DNA of 64,000 bases from Paralvinella palmiformis (lineage: Eukaryota > Annelida > Polychaeta > Terebellida > Alvinellidae), in the NCBI GenBank assembly GCA_025642065.1, contig JAODUP010001164.1:33653-97652 (forward strand), given 5' to 3'. The notes below the pieces were generated by a model. The model searched no databases, was not told the DNA's origin, and was given only the letters and a program-made list of their open reading frames with translations. The position numbers and the translations under genes are program-made. The stretch's first letter is position 1. Every line of letters begins with the position of its first letter. This document shows positions 1 to 11,700 of this stretch, one piece after another.

Positions 1-115
1 ATTCAAACCCTGGCCGGGCTATTTCGGAATGGTGTTTCATCTTTCACTTTGCCTTGTTACCTTTCGAGGTCATATTGCCTACTTTGTGCACAAAAGTGGC
101 TGTAAAACAGCAACA
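1..115 (+). repeat. tRNA-derived SINE, subfamily 2, 5'-truncated by window edge
   Basis: Begins inside the B-box-like segment (attcaaaccctgg) and runs through the body shared with the other copies, including ctcggccc/ttagcctac-type and gtgcacaaaagtggc motifs, ending at gtaaaacagcaac. The pairing of a gccgggctat segment with an aacagcaa 3' end places it in the second subfamily. Confidence 0.8.
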
Positions 116-1436
116 TTTACATTTTTTTACATTTAATCAGGGAAAAATAGGGGTATGAAAATACTGTAAAATACAGTGTAAATACAGTGACAGTAATAAA
201 TATTAAATTTGAAACTTGATATTTCTGAGGTACCATAGCCATCAGATATGTTCTAGTTAGTACATACTGTCACTAATCACAATTTATCACTCTGCTTTAT
301 TCATGAATTTATTTTTATGATACTCATGAATGCACTATGGCCATATACTTTTGGTTTTGTACATTCAAGGATTTGGGTGTACATATATTAGTCTTATTTA
401 ACGAGATGCTGGAAGGATAATCTTTGTTTTACAGTTGCAACACAATATGTAACTTGTTATAACACATTGCTAGCAGGTTACATACAGGAACTAGCAGGAC
501 GCGGAGAGAGATAAAAAGACCATGGATCTACTTTTCCTCTCCTGTACCAGTGAAGATGTGTACAACATTTCTCTGGCATACTGATTTGGCTCGACTGTCT
601 GCTAGTGTACAATGAGGGAAAATACACCCGATGTTCTAAAGCTTCTTCCGAACTACTTCAAGAGCACATACGCATTTGTGTTAATCCTGCATATGCAACT
701 AACATCTACATCTGATGGTACAATTTAACCTCTGCATATGTAATAAGTTCCTTCAATGTATCCCCCCACTTCATGGAATGTGAATAAGTTGACCAATCCA
801 GTCTTAATCCTGAACATACCTCTATATGAGTGATGGAATTATTTGTTTGCTTCCTTTGTCGGACATGTCTTTCCAACTGCTTGAGCTTTCATTGGTGCAT
901 TGTGCATGCGCTGTCCCTTTGTTGAGTCTGCAATTTTTATGGACTTGCTTAATAATGCTCCAGATGTGTTTATGGTAACAGCACACATCTATGAGACATA
1001 TTGTTTACTTTGTGTTCCACATAACCTACAGACCTTTGGATACTTTATCCAGTACACATAATCAGTAATATCTCATTCCTTGTACAGTGTTTGTATAATT
1101 TGCAACATATATCATTACATCTCTATTGTCCTATATATATAAATAGGGCACCTTGATTTTAGAGTTGTTATTGCACCGTGATTCAAACCTCCCAAGTGTG
1201 CGTTCAAATCTGACTCAAGCCTGTGTTTGTGGCATGCTCCTCTGGGGTATCACCAGCCAGCCACGTGTTCTGAGATAATATATACAAATTGGAATCACTG
1301 TTATTCATGATTAAAACACACATTTTATGGCTTCCCATTGGTGATGATATTCATATCCACAAATTAATCTGGAGTCAGCTCTTTTAAAAGTAAATAATGC
1401 TTAGCTGGGTTTTTTTTAACAGACATTATTTGGGAT
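116..1436. other. No gene recognised; presumed AGA intron
   Basis: AT-rich sequence upstream of the first AGA exon in the window. I searched for the expected preceding AGA exon (around the conserved motif before TMDAG) on the + strand and did not see it, so the earlier exons probably lie before position 1. Confidence 0.5.
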
Positions 1437-1530
1437 ATTATTATATTACATATTATTTGTACAGCGACTTTGAATGGCTCCTGCTAGTAAGGGTGCTTTA
1501 TTAAATATACATTTTTATTATTAATTAAAT
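1437..1530 (+). repeat. LINE 3' tail (family B), heavily 5'-truncated
   Basis: The segment reads tattatattacatattatttg, then a block with ggctcctgctagtaaggg, then gctttattaaatatac and an (ATT)-rich end. The same 3' UTR occurs in reverse complement at about 27940-28040, downstream of reverse-transcriptase remnants, and in diverged form at 45120-45180. It is therefore a dead-on-arrival retrotransposon end. It stops about ten bases before the AGA exon acceptor at 1540. Confidence 0.75.
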
Positions 1531-1540
1531 CTCATTTCAG

Positions 1541-4500
1541 TAAGACAATGGATGCAGGCTCTGTGGGCAGTCTCAGACAAATTATGAATGCCATTAAGGT
1601 GGCACGTGATGTCCTGAAATACACAGCACATACTTTACTAGTTGGAGAACTAGGTAGGGCAGGGTAGACTTAGTATGGATTTTGTCATACTAAAAGCAAA
1701 CAACTAAAATCCTTGCATTGTTAGAGATATTCAGTAATTGTATAGTCTCTCTAATTATTATTCACTTTCATTTCTAGAAAGATTATTTTCCAAGATCGGA
1801 ATGTCCAAGGTCGCCGTTTTTCCCATTGCTATTAACCATCAACTTTGTTCTGGATTAACATGTTATGTTATTGCTAGTGACTTGTAACTCGGATTAAAAA
1901 AGGTTCTACTCGGATCCATAATTTGCATCATGATCACTGAAATATTTTAACGATCGATCACTTCCAGATGTTGTTTCTTTTAGTTTGTTCTGTTTCGGAA
2001 GAAACACATCTTCTTTTTACTAAATTGAAGAAAGCGAAAGAAACAGTTTATTATATAACAATAACTTGTAATAATCGTACAGGATGTAATCACTGAAGAT
2101 AAACAATTAATGTAATTATTAAAATCCTCCCGAGTAACATTATTGTTAATACGGGACCGGTTCTTGACTTTCTGATGCAACTAAATAACTTTTGGCTAGA
2201 CTGGTTATTGGCTGTTTCTATAAGAATGTCTTAAGGTGATGATCGATCTTTTATGGCCACTTTTGTGCACATGGTAGGCTAAATGGGCCGAGCGACGTCC
2301 AGAGGTAATGAAGTGAAGTCAAAGATGAAATAACCTTCAGATATGCCCACATCGAGATTCGAACATGGGTGGTAGTGATCTGTGGTCCAACACGCTACCC
2401 CTAGACCATGGAGGCCCTTAAGGATTACTGAAAGTGACAGATATTTATGAATATAGCCATGATATGTAATTACTATAGGTAAACTTCCTAGTGTAGTTAC
2501 TGGAATCTTTCCAGTAGAAGGGTTATATACATGGGACACTGTCTTGTGTTTGTTGTTTCTCTGAAACAACTAATTAGGGTCTAACTGCGCTCTTCAGTTA
2601 TCTCTTCATGTAAGGACCTGTTGTAGATGAAACTGTTTCTGCACAATCATTAACCACTTTAGTCTCACAGTTGAGATTTGAACACTGACTTGATCTTTAC
2701 ATATAATCTTGTTCATTGGACACCAAGTAAAATCATCTCAATTCATAACATAACACTTTTTTTGGATAATTCTCTCCAGACCAATTCAATTCTTGAATTG
2801 GAATTGATAAATTTTAAATTGTAATTATAATTGAAGTTGCCTACAAAAATTAAATCCACAAATTAATTTGCCATTTAATATTTTAATTCAGAAATATTTC
2901 TTCCATGAAAATCCTGCTTGAAATATAAACTACTTTGAGTAGGTATTCCAAGTAGGTACTCTGAGTACCTACTCATGGTAAAAAAGAGTCGGTAACGAAT
3001 TGATAAAGTTGATGTGGAATTGGAATTGAGTGAAAATGGAATTGACATAATGGAATTGAGTGAAATTGGAATTGACAAAATAGAATTGACCCCATGTCTG
3101 GTTCTCTCATTTGAATCTTTTAAGTTATTTATTCTGTGGTCTAGCAGTAGCATGTTGGATTACAGATCACTACCACCCGTGTTCGAATCTCGACATGGGC
3201 ATATTAGCAGATTGTTTCATCTTTGACTTTGCTTCATTACCTTTGGAGGTCGCTCGGCCCATTTAGCCTACTGTGTGCACAAAAGTGCCCATAAAACATC
3301 AATCATCATCATTTATAATGTTTGAAAACATTATTGTTTTTTAGCCACAGACTTTGCTGTTTCTATGGGTTTTGAGAAGAAATCTTTACAAACCAACAGT
3401 TCATTGGAGTCATGGATACAATGGAAGAATAACAGTTGTCAACCAAACTTTTGGCGGGTAAGATATTACTGTAAATGTAAACAGAATGCATTAAGCTGTT
3501 GTCTATGTTGATGCTTCTGCTTTATTTATCTGGCTCATTTCAGGATTTCTACAATAATTGTATTACTATAGAAGTGTCAAGATCAACCATTTCTGCTGAC
3601 AGACCATTGATGGTACTAAGAAAGTATGAACAATAACACTTTTATGTTATATTCCTGGAAACTTACCTTAATCCCCATATTAGTTCAGTAACTTCAGTGA
3701 GTTGAAGCCTATTGTGGAATTCATCCTGACGTAGGCCTACTTGCCATGGTCCAAAAATGAATATATGCGGTGTCAAAATACTTTGTTACGAAAACATGTA
3801 TGCATCATATACACCGTATTTTTCAGTAGGAATATATTTTGTATTTCCTAACTAGTATTCTTGATGTGTGTGGGTAAGTGAGTGAGTGGGTGTGACTGAG
3901 TTGGGTTAATGAGACAGTGACAAAAACAGTCATTTACTGCCATCTCCATGTAGTTGCCTCACACCACATCCAATAGTACTGTACCTTCAGCCTGAATAAT
4001 CTTATTTTCAAGATGACCTTTTTATGCCCCAAAGTGAATACAAAACATGACACACTTTCTTTAGCATAACATGTTTTACCATTACATTACCATATTCTTG
4101 GGGATATAAATTTCTTTTCTGATCATTTCTCAGAATGACATGGCTAACCCTTAATTTTCAATATTTTAATGGTCCTTTTTATTTCTTTGACTGACATTCA
4201 TATATTTACTACCACGAGAAATACCAAATCTCTATTTCTTAATGCATTTGATCTGCTATGTTGCAAATATATTTTTCAGAATGTAATCCCTGATCCGACT
4301 TCTCACTGTGGTCCATATTCACCCGATGAATCACTGTACAGTAAAAACATTAAACAGACGGACAACAAGAGAAAATCGATTGACTACAGTTCACGTGTTG
4401 ATAAGAACTGTCACGATACAATTGGAATGATTGTTATTGATGATAACGGCAATGTTGCTGCTGGCACGACAACAAATGGTGCATGTTGTAAAATTCCAGG

Positions 4501-7500
4501 GTATGTCCAGTTTGTGTCATGTAACATTTGTTTCAGGGTATAGATACTTTAAATATAATACATATATTTTTTTTGGATGCCAGTTATTTTAAGTGTGGTG
4601 TTCAACACAGATTCACAGATCACTCTAGATTACCAGCACATTAGACCTTTTGGATACGCAAGTTTGGCATAATTGTGTCCTTTCAATTTTTTTGTGCCTT
4701 TCAGTCTGACAAAAGCGTGCCTTTGTTATTGTTATTTCCCCCAATATTGCTTTCCGTAGTATTTTGGTAAATGATATATATACGATGCAGAAATAGATAA
4801 CTCATTTTGGGGCCATTATTGCTTGTTCATGATGCATTGTTACAGTTACCATAAATCAAGATCTGATTGGTGGAAAGGAAGCAGCCAGTCATCAGATAAT
4901 AGCATTTAGTAGGAGAGCTTTCGCAAATTGTACTTGCCGGAACTCGACCAATTTGATTCCTACATTTAAAAGCAACGATGAATATGTGAATTAATTTCCC
5001 GCAGACGTCTTCCAAATGTGCTGAAAAGAAGATAACTGGACAGGTGCAGGCACCCCCCTTGACTAAGTATAACACGTAAATTGCGCGTGCGTGCCCATTT
5101 GATGCATGCATGGTCATCACATTGTTTGGCGTGGAGAAGTTGAATTAGCGTCAATGACGCAAGGGCACACGCTAGAATGATCACCAAGATGTTGGTGTAC
5201 TCTGTTACAGATGTCTGTTTAATATGTAGCAGTTATGTGCTGTTTCTTGCACATTATGTTGACGGTTAGATCTATCTATAATTTTAAGTCTCTGATCTTC
5301 TTTCGATCTTTTTTCTTTGGCCTTTCATCTTGTTATAGCATGATCTCGTTAGATTTTACATTGTATAACCTATAAATAATTATTGTTGTGATATTTTTGA
5401 TGAGCGTTCCTTTTCATATGGCTGATCTAAGGAGATTTCAGGTTCTGCTATTATCAGTACTCTTTTAAAAACCTCGCTGTATTTGGCAAAATCAGGCTAC
5501 TGAATTGAGAAACGACAGTTTTGTAGTCTTTAAGACGTTTGGCTTCTTAAAGGGCAGCCTTTGTCAGTTTTATAGTTTATTTTTGATGACAGCCTTGTTG
5601 CCGGTTTAAAATTGGAACCATTGCATTACCTTGTGCTGAAGCCATAAACGTGAAATTTGCATATTGCCAAGACGGAAGTCGAGAACATTTTCCACATTAC
5701 TGAATTGGCTTAAGTTAAAACTAGGAATATACGCATGAGATTGATGAAGTCATACATTAGAAGAAACCATGAGTGGGCTTTTACATAAATAAAATCATGT
5801 TCAGCAAATGTTATCTGTATTTATTTAAGGCCCACGAACAAGCAAAACATGAACAGTGATTGATAGTGAAACATCAATGTACAATTTGATGCTTTTAAAC
5901 ATGAATTCCTGCAAAAATAGCTCTATATATTACATAGAATTAGAAAAGGCAAATCACGAGGCTCACCACAAGAGGCCATCTAAGAAAGATGGTCACAGGA
6001 CAGATTCCAGTGTAATATAGTTCAACAAAATAAAATGTTTGGCATTATAATTAAGAAGTAGGTTAACTCGTATCAGCTTATTTGTCATTTAAAATGATCA
6101 CCGATAACATCCCATATAATGGCTGATTCGTAGTATGATGTTTATGTATCAGACGCGTTGGTGATTCTCCTATAGTGGGAGCTGGGGCCTATGCTCGGAA
6201 TGGTGTCGGTGGGGCTGCTGCTACTGGTGACGGCGATATAATGATGAGATTCCTACCGAGGTGACTGATAACTGATATAAATTATTTTGGTAAATTTGTG
6301 CCACATTATAGATCGTTTATTTGTTAAGTAATATTATTGAATCTTTTTGTTTTGGACACTGACTAATAACACACAGTATAACATACTCGTTCCAGTTTTC
6401 ATGCAGTACAGCTTATGTCGCAGGGTCGTGACCCTACGTCTGCCGCACAAAACGCCATTTATTTGATAAGTTCGTTTTTCCCCGATGTCAGTGCAGCTAT
6501 GGTTACAGTTAATGTAGAAGGAGATCATGGTAAGTTTGATGGCTTCTTGACACGGTCTTGCTTATTTCTTTAGAACAAGTGCATTATTAGCCTGTTGTAA
6601 ATAAATGCAGACTAAGAGGGTTTTGTTTGTTTGTTGTAGCTACCATATGCTGACAATGATATTGGTAGCTCTTCGTCTAGTTCTCACAATAGAAGGTATA
6701 ATATTATATCCATGCCTGGTTTAGGACGCCTCCGTGGTCTAACTGGTAGCGCGCTTGATCACAGATCAGTACCACCTGAATTCGAATTTCGGCGTGGGCA
6801 TATCTGAAGGGTGTTTCATCTTTGATTTCGTTTCATTAGCTCAGGAGGTCGCTCGGGCCAATTTAGCCTACCATCTGCACAAAAGTAGCCATAAAACATA
6901 AATCATGATCTAGTCATGAATAGCACCGAGTCACCCATGAAGTTTTGCGGTTTTTCTGTTCAACATGGGATTTTGGCATTATGAACATCTGTAATGAAAT
7001 TTAAAGTATCACATTTTTGTGGGGATATGTCGAAAAAAGAAATATCAAGAAATTATGGTATGGCAATTATGGTATGGCAATGATGGTATATCATCTTCAA
7101 AGAACTATAGGATGGTCACATTTTCTGCACTCCCAGTATCGGACTGTATTCTTGTTTTGGCAAATTTCCAGAATCCCATAAAGTTATTGAAACAGCTCTG
7201 ATTTTAGCCATTATTACCGTTAGTACACAATAATTGTGCCTTTGTTTACTTGAGCTAATAAATAATAGCACATAGTAGATAGTTAAATCCAGTGTTAATG
7301 AACCTGGATAAAGGATCCCGTTAGTCATAGTTTTGGCTATCCACCAATTACCGCCTAGCGGACAAATAGTAAATCATTAGCCAATCCTGATGTATCCTAT
7401 CTAAAGACGAGAGTAAAGTTGTTTTATACATTATTGGCGAGTTTTAAGGATGTCCTCTTGTACGTTATGATTGAGTATTATGGAACTCTGTAATCTTCCG

Positions 7501-7987
7501 CTTGTCTGCGGATTCGTTTAATAAAAGGTCGATCATCCATTTTACCTCGGCTGTAAGTTTCAGGTTAGACCAACTGAAGATTAAACAAAGCGCTAACTCA
7601 CTCGGGTTCAGTTTGGTTCAAACATTTAGACCAGATATTAGTACAGGTAGTCGTCGACTTACGACCTTGATTGGTTACGACCTTGACCCGGTCGTAAGTT
7701 GGTTTGGTCATAAGTCGGCCAATGTTATAATTACCTTACCTATATTATACTTTGTAATATTATAATCATCTTTAAGTCATAACGCCGGTCGTAAAGTGGG
7801 ACAGTCGTAATTTGGGTAGGTCATAAGTCGACGACTACCTGTAATATCTTGATTAATTTTTTTTCTCTTGACTTCAGGTGGAGCCTGTGTAGGTTTTGAA
7901 GAATTCGAGTACAATTTTGTAGATAATTCATCAGGAGTCATCACAACTGTTCCAGTAAATTGTACCCGTCGGGCTAAACTGGTGTAA
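1541..7987 (+). CDS. AGA: Glycosylasparaginase (aspartylglucosaminidase), last six exons
   Basis: Lysosomal N-terminal-nucleophile amidohydrolase that cleaves the GlcNAc-Asn bond of N-linked glycoproteins. Exons: 1541-1653, 3345-3457, 4280-4500, 6153-6260, 6396-6529, 7878-7987. Every junction is AG/GT and the phases 1, 0, 2, 2, 1 agree, giving about 266 residues ending TRRAKLV-stop. Readable family signatures are [64 protein letters not shown] (the autocleavage site, whose Thr becomes the nucleophile), [35 protein letters not shown] and a terminal VNC. Human AGA is 346 residues, so roughly the first 100 residues, including the signal peptide, lie upstream of the window. The usual acidic residue after GAGAYA is Arg here. 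Introns carry SINEs, a hAT MITE, a LINE tail and a pogo-like MITE. The frame is otherwise intact, and the gene is probably functional if upstream exons exist. Confidence 0.93.
2237..2418 (-). repeat. tRNA-derived SINE, subfamily 1, in AGA intron
   Basis: Reverse-strand full-length copy. The reverse complement starts gggcctccatggtctagg (A box), has tgttcgaatctcg as B box, then the fixed body with cggcccatttagcctacc and gtgcacaaaagtggcc, ending in gatc repeats. Confidence 0.9.
2777..3100. mobile_element. hAT-type MITE, copy 1 (324 bp)
   Basis: Ends begin CAGAC and finish GACCCCATGTCTG. The 5' terminus lost the ATGGGGT block found in the other copies. It is flanked by attctctc (2769-2776) and gttctctc (3101-3108), an 8-base target duplication with one mismatch. 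The interior holds repeated ggaattgaa units and a core with two similar tactccga/gtaggtattcc blocks, shared with the copy at 33460. No coding capacity. Confidence 0.85.
3131..3314 (+). repeat. tRNA-derived SINE, subfamily 1, next to AGA exon
   Basis: Sense copy from tctgtggtctagcagtagc through gtgttcgaatctcg (B box) to the body and an aatcatcatcatt tail. It starts about 30 bases after the hAT MITE and ends about 30 bases before the AGA exon at 3345. Confidence 0.9.
4501..6152. other. AGA intron, no further feature seen
   Basis: 1.65-kb intron between the catalytic-Thr exon and the GRVGDSP exon. The two short antisense reading frames here (4827-5187) show no family signature, and I see no recognisable repeat. 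Confidence 0.5.
6728..6910 (+). repeat. tRNA-derived SINE, subfamily 1, in last AGA intron
   Basis: Sense copy starting gcctccgtggtctaactgg, with aattcgaatttcgg as a mutated B box, the standard body and an aaatcatgatc end. Confidence 0.9.
7644..7841. mobile_element. pogo/Tigger-like MITE in last AGA intron
   Basis: 198-bp element with long imperfect terminal inverted repeats: CAGGTAGTCGTCGACTTACG at the left and its inverse, with one difference, at the right (cataagtcgacgactacctg). It is bounded by TA on both sides (7642-7643 and 7842-7843). TA target duplication plus a CAG-starting terminus fits Tc1/mariner-pogo derived MITEs. Subterminal copies of the gtcgtaa/gtcataagtcg motif recur inside. 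No transposase. It ends 36 bases before the last AGA exon. Confidence 0.75.
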
Positions 7988-8402
7988 CAGGGATGAGGCT
8001 ATGTAATGAATGCGTAACGTGAAATTGTTCTAATAAGTTTTCAAACCAATTCAAGTCCGGTAGTATGCTTAATGATTCACCCCCCCACACACACTAAATA
8101 GTAACCGGCTACAAATGTAATGAATTATTTTTCAATGACGTTTGTGAAATTGCATTTTATATTACCAATCGTGATGTAGGTCGTTTATTAACTTGCAAAT
8201 ATTTTTGGTAGCCAGTGAAAGTTTCAGGATGCTGTTTTCACAATTGTTTACCTCTATATCATTGTCATATGTTGTTGGAATTTTAAATAAATTTATAAAT
8301 CCGTTTATAGCTTGTTCAAACTGTAGTCTGGCATTTATTATGACACATGCATGTTCCCAAATGTACATATATTAGACGTACAGATCCGCATACCAAATTG
8401 CA

Positions 8403-8588
8403 GGGCGCCTCCGTGGTCTAACTGGTAGCGCGTTGGACCACAGATCGCAACCACCCGAGTTGGAATCTCAGCGTGGGCATATCTGAAGGTTGTTTCATCT
8501 TTGACTTCGCTTCATTACCGTTGGACGTCGCTCGGCCCAGTTAGCCTACCATGTGCACAAAAGTGGCCGTAAAATATCAATCATCACA
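8403..8588 (+). repeat. tRNA-derived SINE, subfamily 1
   Basis: Near-consensus copy: gcgcctccgtggtctaactg A box, gttggaatctcagcg B box, standard body and aatcatcac end. It lies about 400 bases beyond the AGA stop codon, in the 3' flank. Confidence 0.9.
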
Positions 8589-8943
8589 ATCTTACCAAAT
8601 TGCATGTCTCGCCAGGGCTCTAGGATCAGCAGTATACACCTAGCGAGTTTAACATTATGTTTAGGACAAATCACGAAGTTATGTTTGACATTCGTATTAA
8701 TATGAACAAACACGTGATAATAGATAGCTATTGTCCATTTTTAAGAAACCTTCTATTTATCAGTATACTTGACTGAATATTGAATCCTGTGGTCCATGTC
8801 TTAGTTACGCCTCATATAATTTGTTATAGCTTCATATTAATATGGTATGGTATATCTGATTAAAACATCGAGTTAAGAATTGTGCAATTCGTAGAGTAAA
8901 ATATTAAAAGAACACGAAAACAACATATTGGCTGTTTGGTGGA

Positions 8944-9120
8944 AGCCTCCGTGGGCTAACTGGTAGCGCGGTTGGCCACAAATATATAGCACCTGGGTTC
9001 AAATTGCGGACGGACTATATCAGAAGGGGATTTCTTCTTTCACTTCGGCTCATTAACTTTGGAAGTCGCTCGGCCCATTTAGCCTACTTCGTGCACAAAA
9101 GTGGCCGTGAAACAGCTAAA
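8944..9120 (+). repeat. tRNA-derived SINE, subfamily 2
   Basis: Variant head (gcgcggttggccacaaatat...gcacctgggttcaaattg) and body ending in gtgaaacagctaaa rather than catcaatcatc. The same head is seen at 14851, 28700 and 33950 (reverse). Confidence 0.88.
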
Positions 9121-9632
9121 TTTATTTATATTGGCTGTTTATCAAATCGTACGTTCATTTTACACTTTAGCCAATCGCAAACCCACTAATGCCAGTGCAC
9201 ATGACTATCCGTTCTGTTTGTTGTCCATGAGAAACTCTTCCCGAACTTTCCGCTCGTCAAGTCGGCTTATATTACCGATATAAGACATCAACTCGTATAA
9301 CGGGATATTTTTATGTCTATTCTAGCATACCCTATTTATGGATTTTGTTGGAGGAGATTAAAAAGTGAATACCCTTTAAAGATTTAAATCTCTTCTTCAC
9401 ACTCGCCTATTCCATGTTTGCATTTCAGGTAAATGAATTCCGTCATTCGACATTTGTAGCTAATTTGGACACAATATTATTGTCGGTTTTTCGAAATTCC
9501 CAAATGGTATTGATAGATTCCACAGTACTTTTTCCTTTTAACTCAAATTCTGGAGAAATAAAACTATATCTATGAAATCATCGACAAAAGTGTCACAATA
9601 GTGTATGGTTTAAATAATGAACATCGACGTGT

Positions 9633-9635
<3 letters not shown>
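9121..9635. other. Intergenic, nothing recognised
   Basis: AT-rich sequence between a SINE and a TA microsatellite; no supported gene. Confidence 0.5.

Positions 9636-9678
<43 letters not shown>
9636..9678. repeat. (TA)n microsatellite
   Basis: About 21 uninterrupted TA units. Confidence 0.95.
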
Positions 9679-9682
<4 letters not shown>

Positions 9683-9873
9683 CAATATTATTTTATAAAA
9701 GCTAAAGAACTTTGGACATCATGGTACGCGAAAGAAAATGTCAAACAAGTTCTACATAATTATTTAATGTTTTAATTAATTTAATAAATAATTTGATAGG
9801 AAATGATCAAAATGATCGTATACTGGGAACTCCTAATTAATAAAAGGAAAACAACATGAATATAATGAGGGAG

Positions 9874-10105
9874 TTAAATAAATGTAAAAGACCACTGAAT
9901 GTTTTAGTATAACAAGGGTACATATTGGTACTTAAATAAATGTAAAATACCACTGAATGTTTTAGTATAACAAGGGTACATATTGGTACTTAAATAAATG
10001 TAAAAGACCACTGAATGTTTTAGTATAACAAGGGTACATATTGGTACTTAAATAAATGTAAAAGACCACTGAATGTTTTAGTATAACAAGGGTACATATT
10101 GGTAC
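9874..10105. repeat. 58-bp minisatellite, exactly four units
   Basis: Four head-to-tail copies of a 58-base unit starting ttaaataaatgtaaaagacc and ending gggtacatattggtac. I see essentially one substitution (aagacc to aatacc in unit 2). The near identity implies recent expansion. Confidence 0.95.
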
Positions 10106-11700
10106 TTCAGTTTTATCAGTTATAAATACATATAGCTCTCTCTGGAATAATTTTGATATTTTATACCATTATTAACTTAAGTGCCAAACACCTACCGATT
10201 ACTAGCAAAATTGTAATCGATTACAACTACACTTACTTTATATCACTGTGAATAGGCGTACATTTTCTATAACCAATCTAAGCATTCAACTACCCATAAT
10301 ATTTTGTTTTATTTTCCATGAATACGTATCAAAACTTGTAGCCAGAAGTATGTTTAATTACCTAAAGTTATTCCATGTATTCTATGCATTGGTTTGTAGT
10401 CGTGTCGACTAGTAAACAATTTGTTAGCTAGTCGATTCCAGTGAAAGGATAATTTTCTAGTCAGCAGTGTACGCCACTAACAAAAAACAGTAGTTGTTAA
10501 TTTCGGGAGTGGGTTGCTTCGTATTATATTTATATCTGCAGTGTCTATAAAAATACAATATGTGGATCATTTGACAATATATTGGATTATATGGAATGAC
10601 GGAACATTCAAATTGGCCATTCAACATTTAAGTATGGGTTATTGGTGGGATTACTGTTTATAGCAAAGTTCACGCAGTAATCTAAATATATTAAAATGAG
10701 AAATATGCGTTTTGGAATTAGGCATATTTATGTCTCGTAATCTGAGGTTGTCGGAACATTTAAGTATGGATTGTTGATGACGTTACTGCTTGCAGATATC
10801 TCAATACATGCACACGACAGTGGCGTATTCATATAATGCAAGGTCTACACTGATAGCTGCCTGGCTGCGGTTTTTTGTTGAGCTGATAATTAGAGGTCTT
10901 GTTGGTAAATCGGAATCCTTAGCACCGTGAATGTCAAAGCACTCTGCTTGGTGACAGAATAATAAACAAAACGATGTTTTGTCCACAAATATTAATGGTA
11001 GAAGATAATGGCCAAATGTCTGGCAAGAACACCAAGAAATGTCAGCAACGGTAATATGACATTCAGTGGCGATGCCCAGAGCAAGTTTGGAGTAAGAGCC
11101 AGCCGCCATTCATAATGTTCATCAAACTAATACAAATTTGTGTATTATGATATAAATAATTTGTATTGTACTGTGTTTATAACAGCATAAATTGAGAACG
11201 TTCTAGAATTGTGTGCTTGAGCTTCAAGGTATTTTCAAAAAAGGCGCAAATAGATCTACCCTTAAGCTACTCATACAGAAATCCTAACGTCCACGGTGAA
11301 GATATATATTCTCGTTTCCTTTCAAGAAAGAGAAACTATATAAAAATCGAGTATAAGATTCATATACAGTAAATCGGTCTTTGCTTTTTGTTGGTTCCTG
11401 TTTATAGTAGAATGGATATTTATAAATGTAGATTTGTTGGTGATCACGGTTGTTACAAAATATTTAAAACAAACGTTTGATCACCTTCGAAGCGATGAGT
11501 TTTTGGTTAGAGCGCTTGAATAGGCCGCTCCAACTCACTCTCTGTATTTACGCAAATTGTGTTGGATATCGGTGTCGTTCATTTGTGAAACTATGCATGG
11601 TTGCGTTTCAAGAGACATAGATCACTACTATATATTTGGATTTGACCTTTGGACACTATCTGGATCACCAACAATTGGAATATCCAGAATAGGATACTGA
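10106..11700. other. Intergenic, no supported gene
   Basis: AT-rich. Two short related segments occur at about 10625 and 10758 (acatttaagtatgg followed by a ttgttgatg/ttattggtg-type block). A 102-codon antisense frame at 10801-11109 has no family signature I recognise and I do not call it a gene. Confidence 0.45.

Noticed and set aside
7502..7765. 87-codon frame before the last AGA exon
   Set aside because: Runs through a MITE inverted repeat inside an intron.
8403..8475. Candidate functional tRNA gene
   Set aside because: A and B boxes are present, but the cloverleaf stems are not maintained and the segment continues into a repeated SINE body; all such hits in the window are SINE heads.
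9874..10105. Possible CRISPR-like array
   Set aside because: Units are contiguous 58-base repeats with no variable spacers, in an animal genome; it is a minisatellite.
10801..11109. 102-codon antisense frame
   Set aside because: No recognisable motif, no splice or start context beyond an ATG, and composition like its surroundings.
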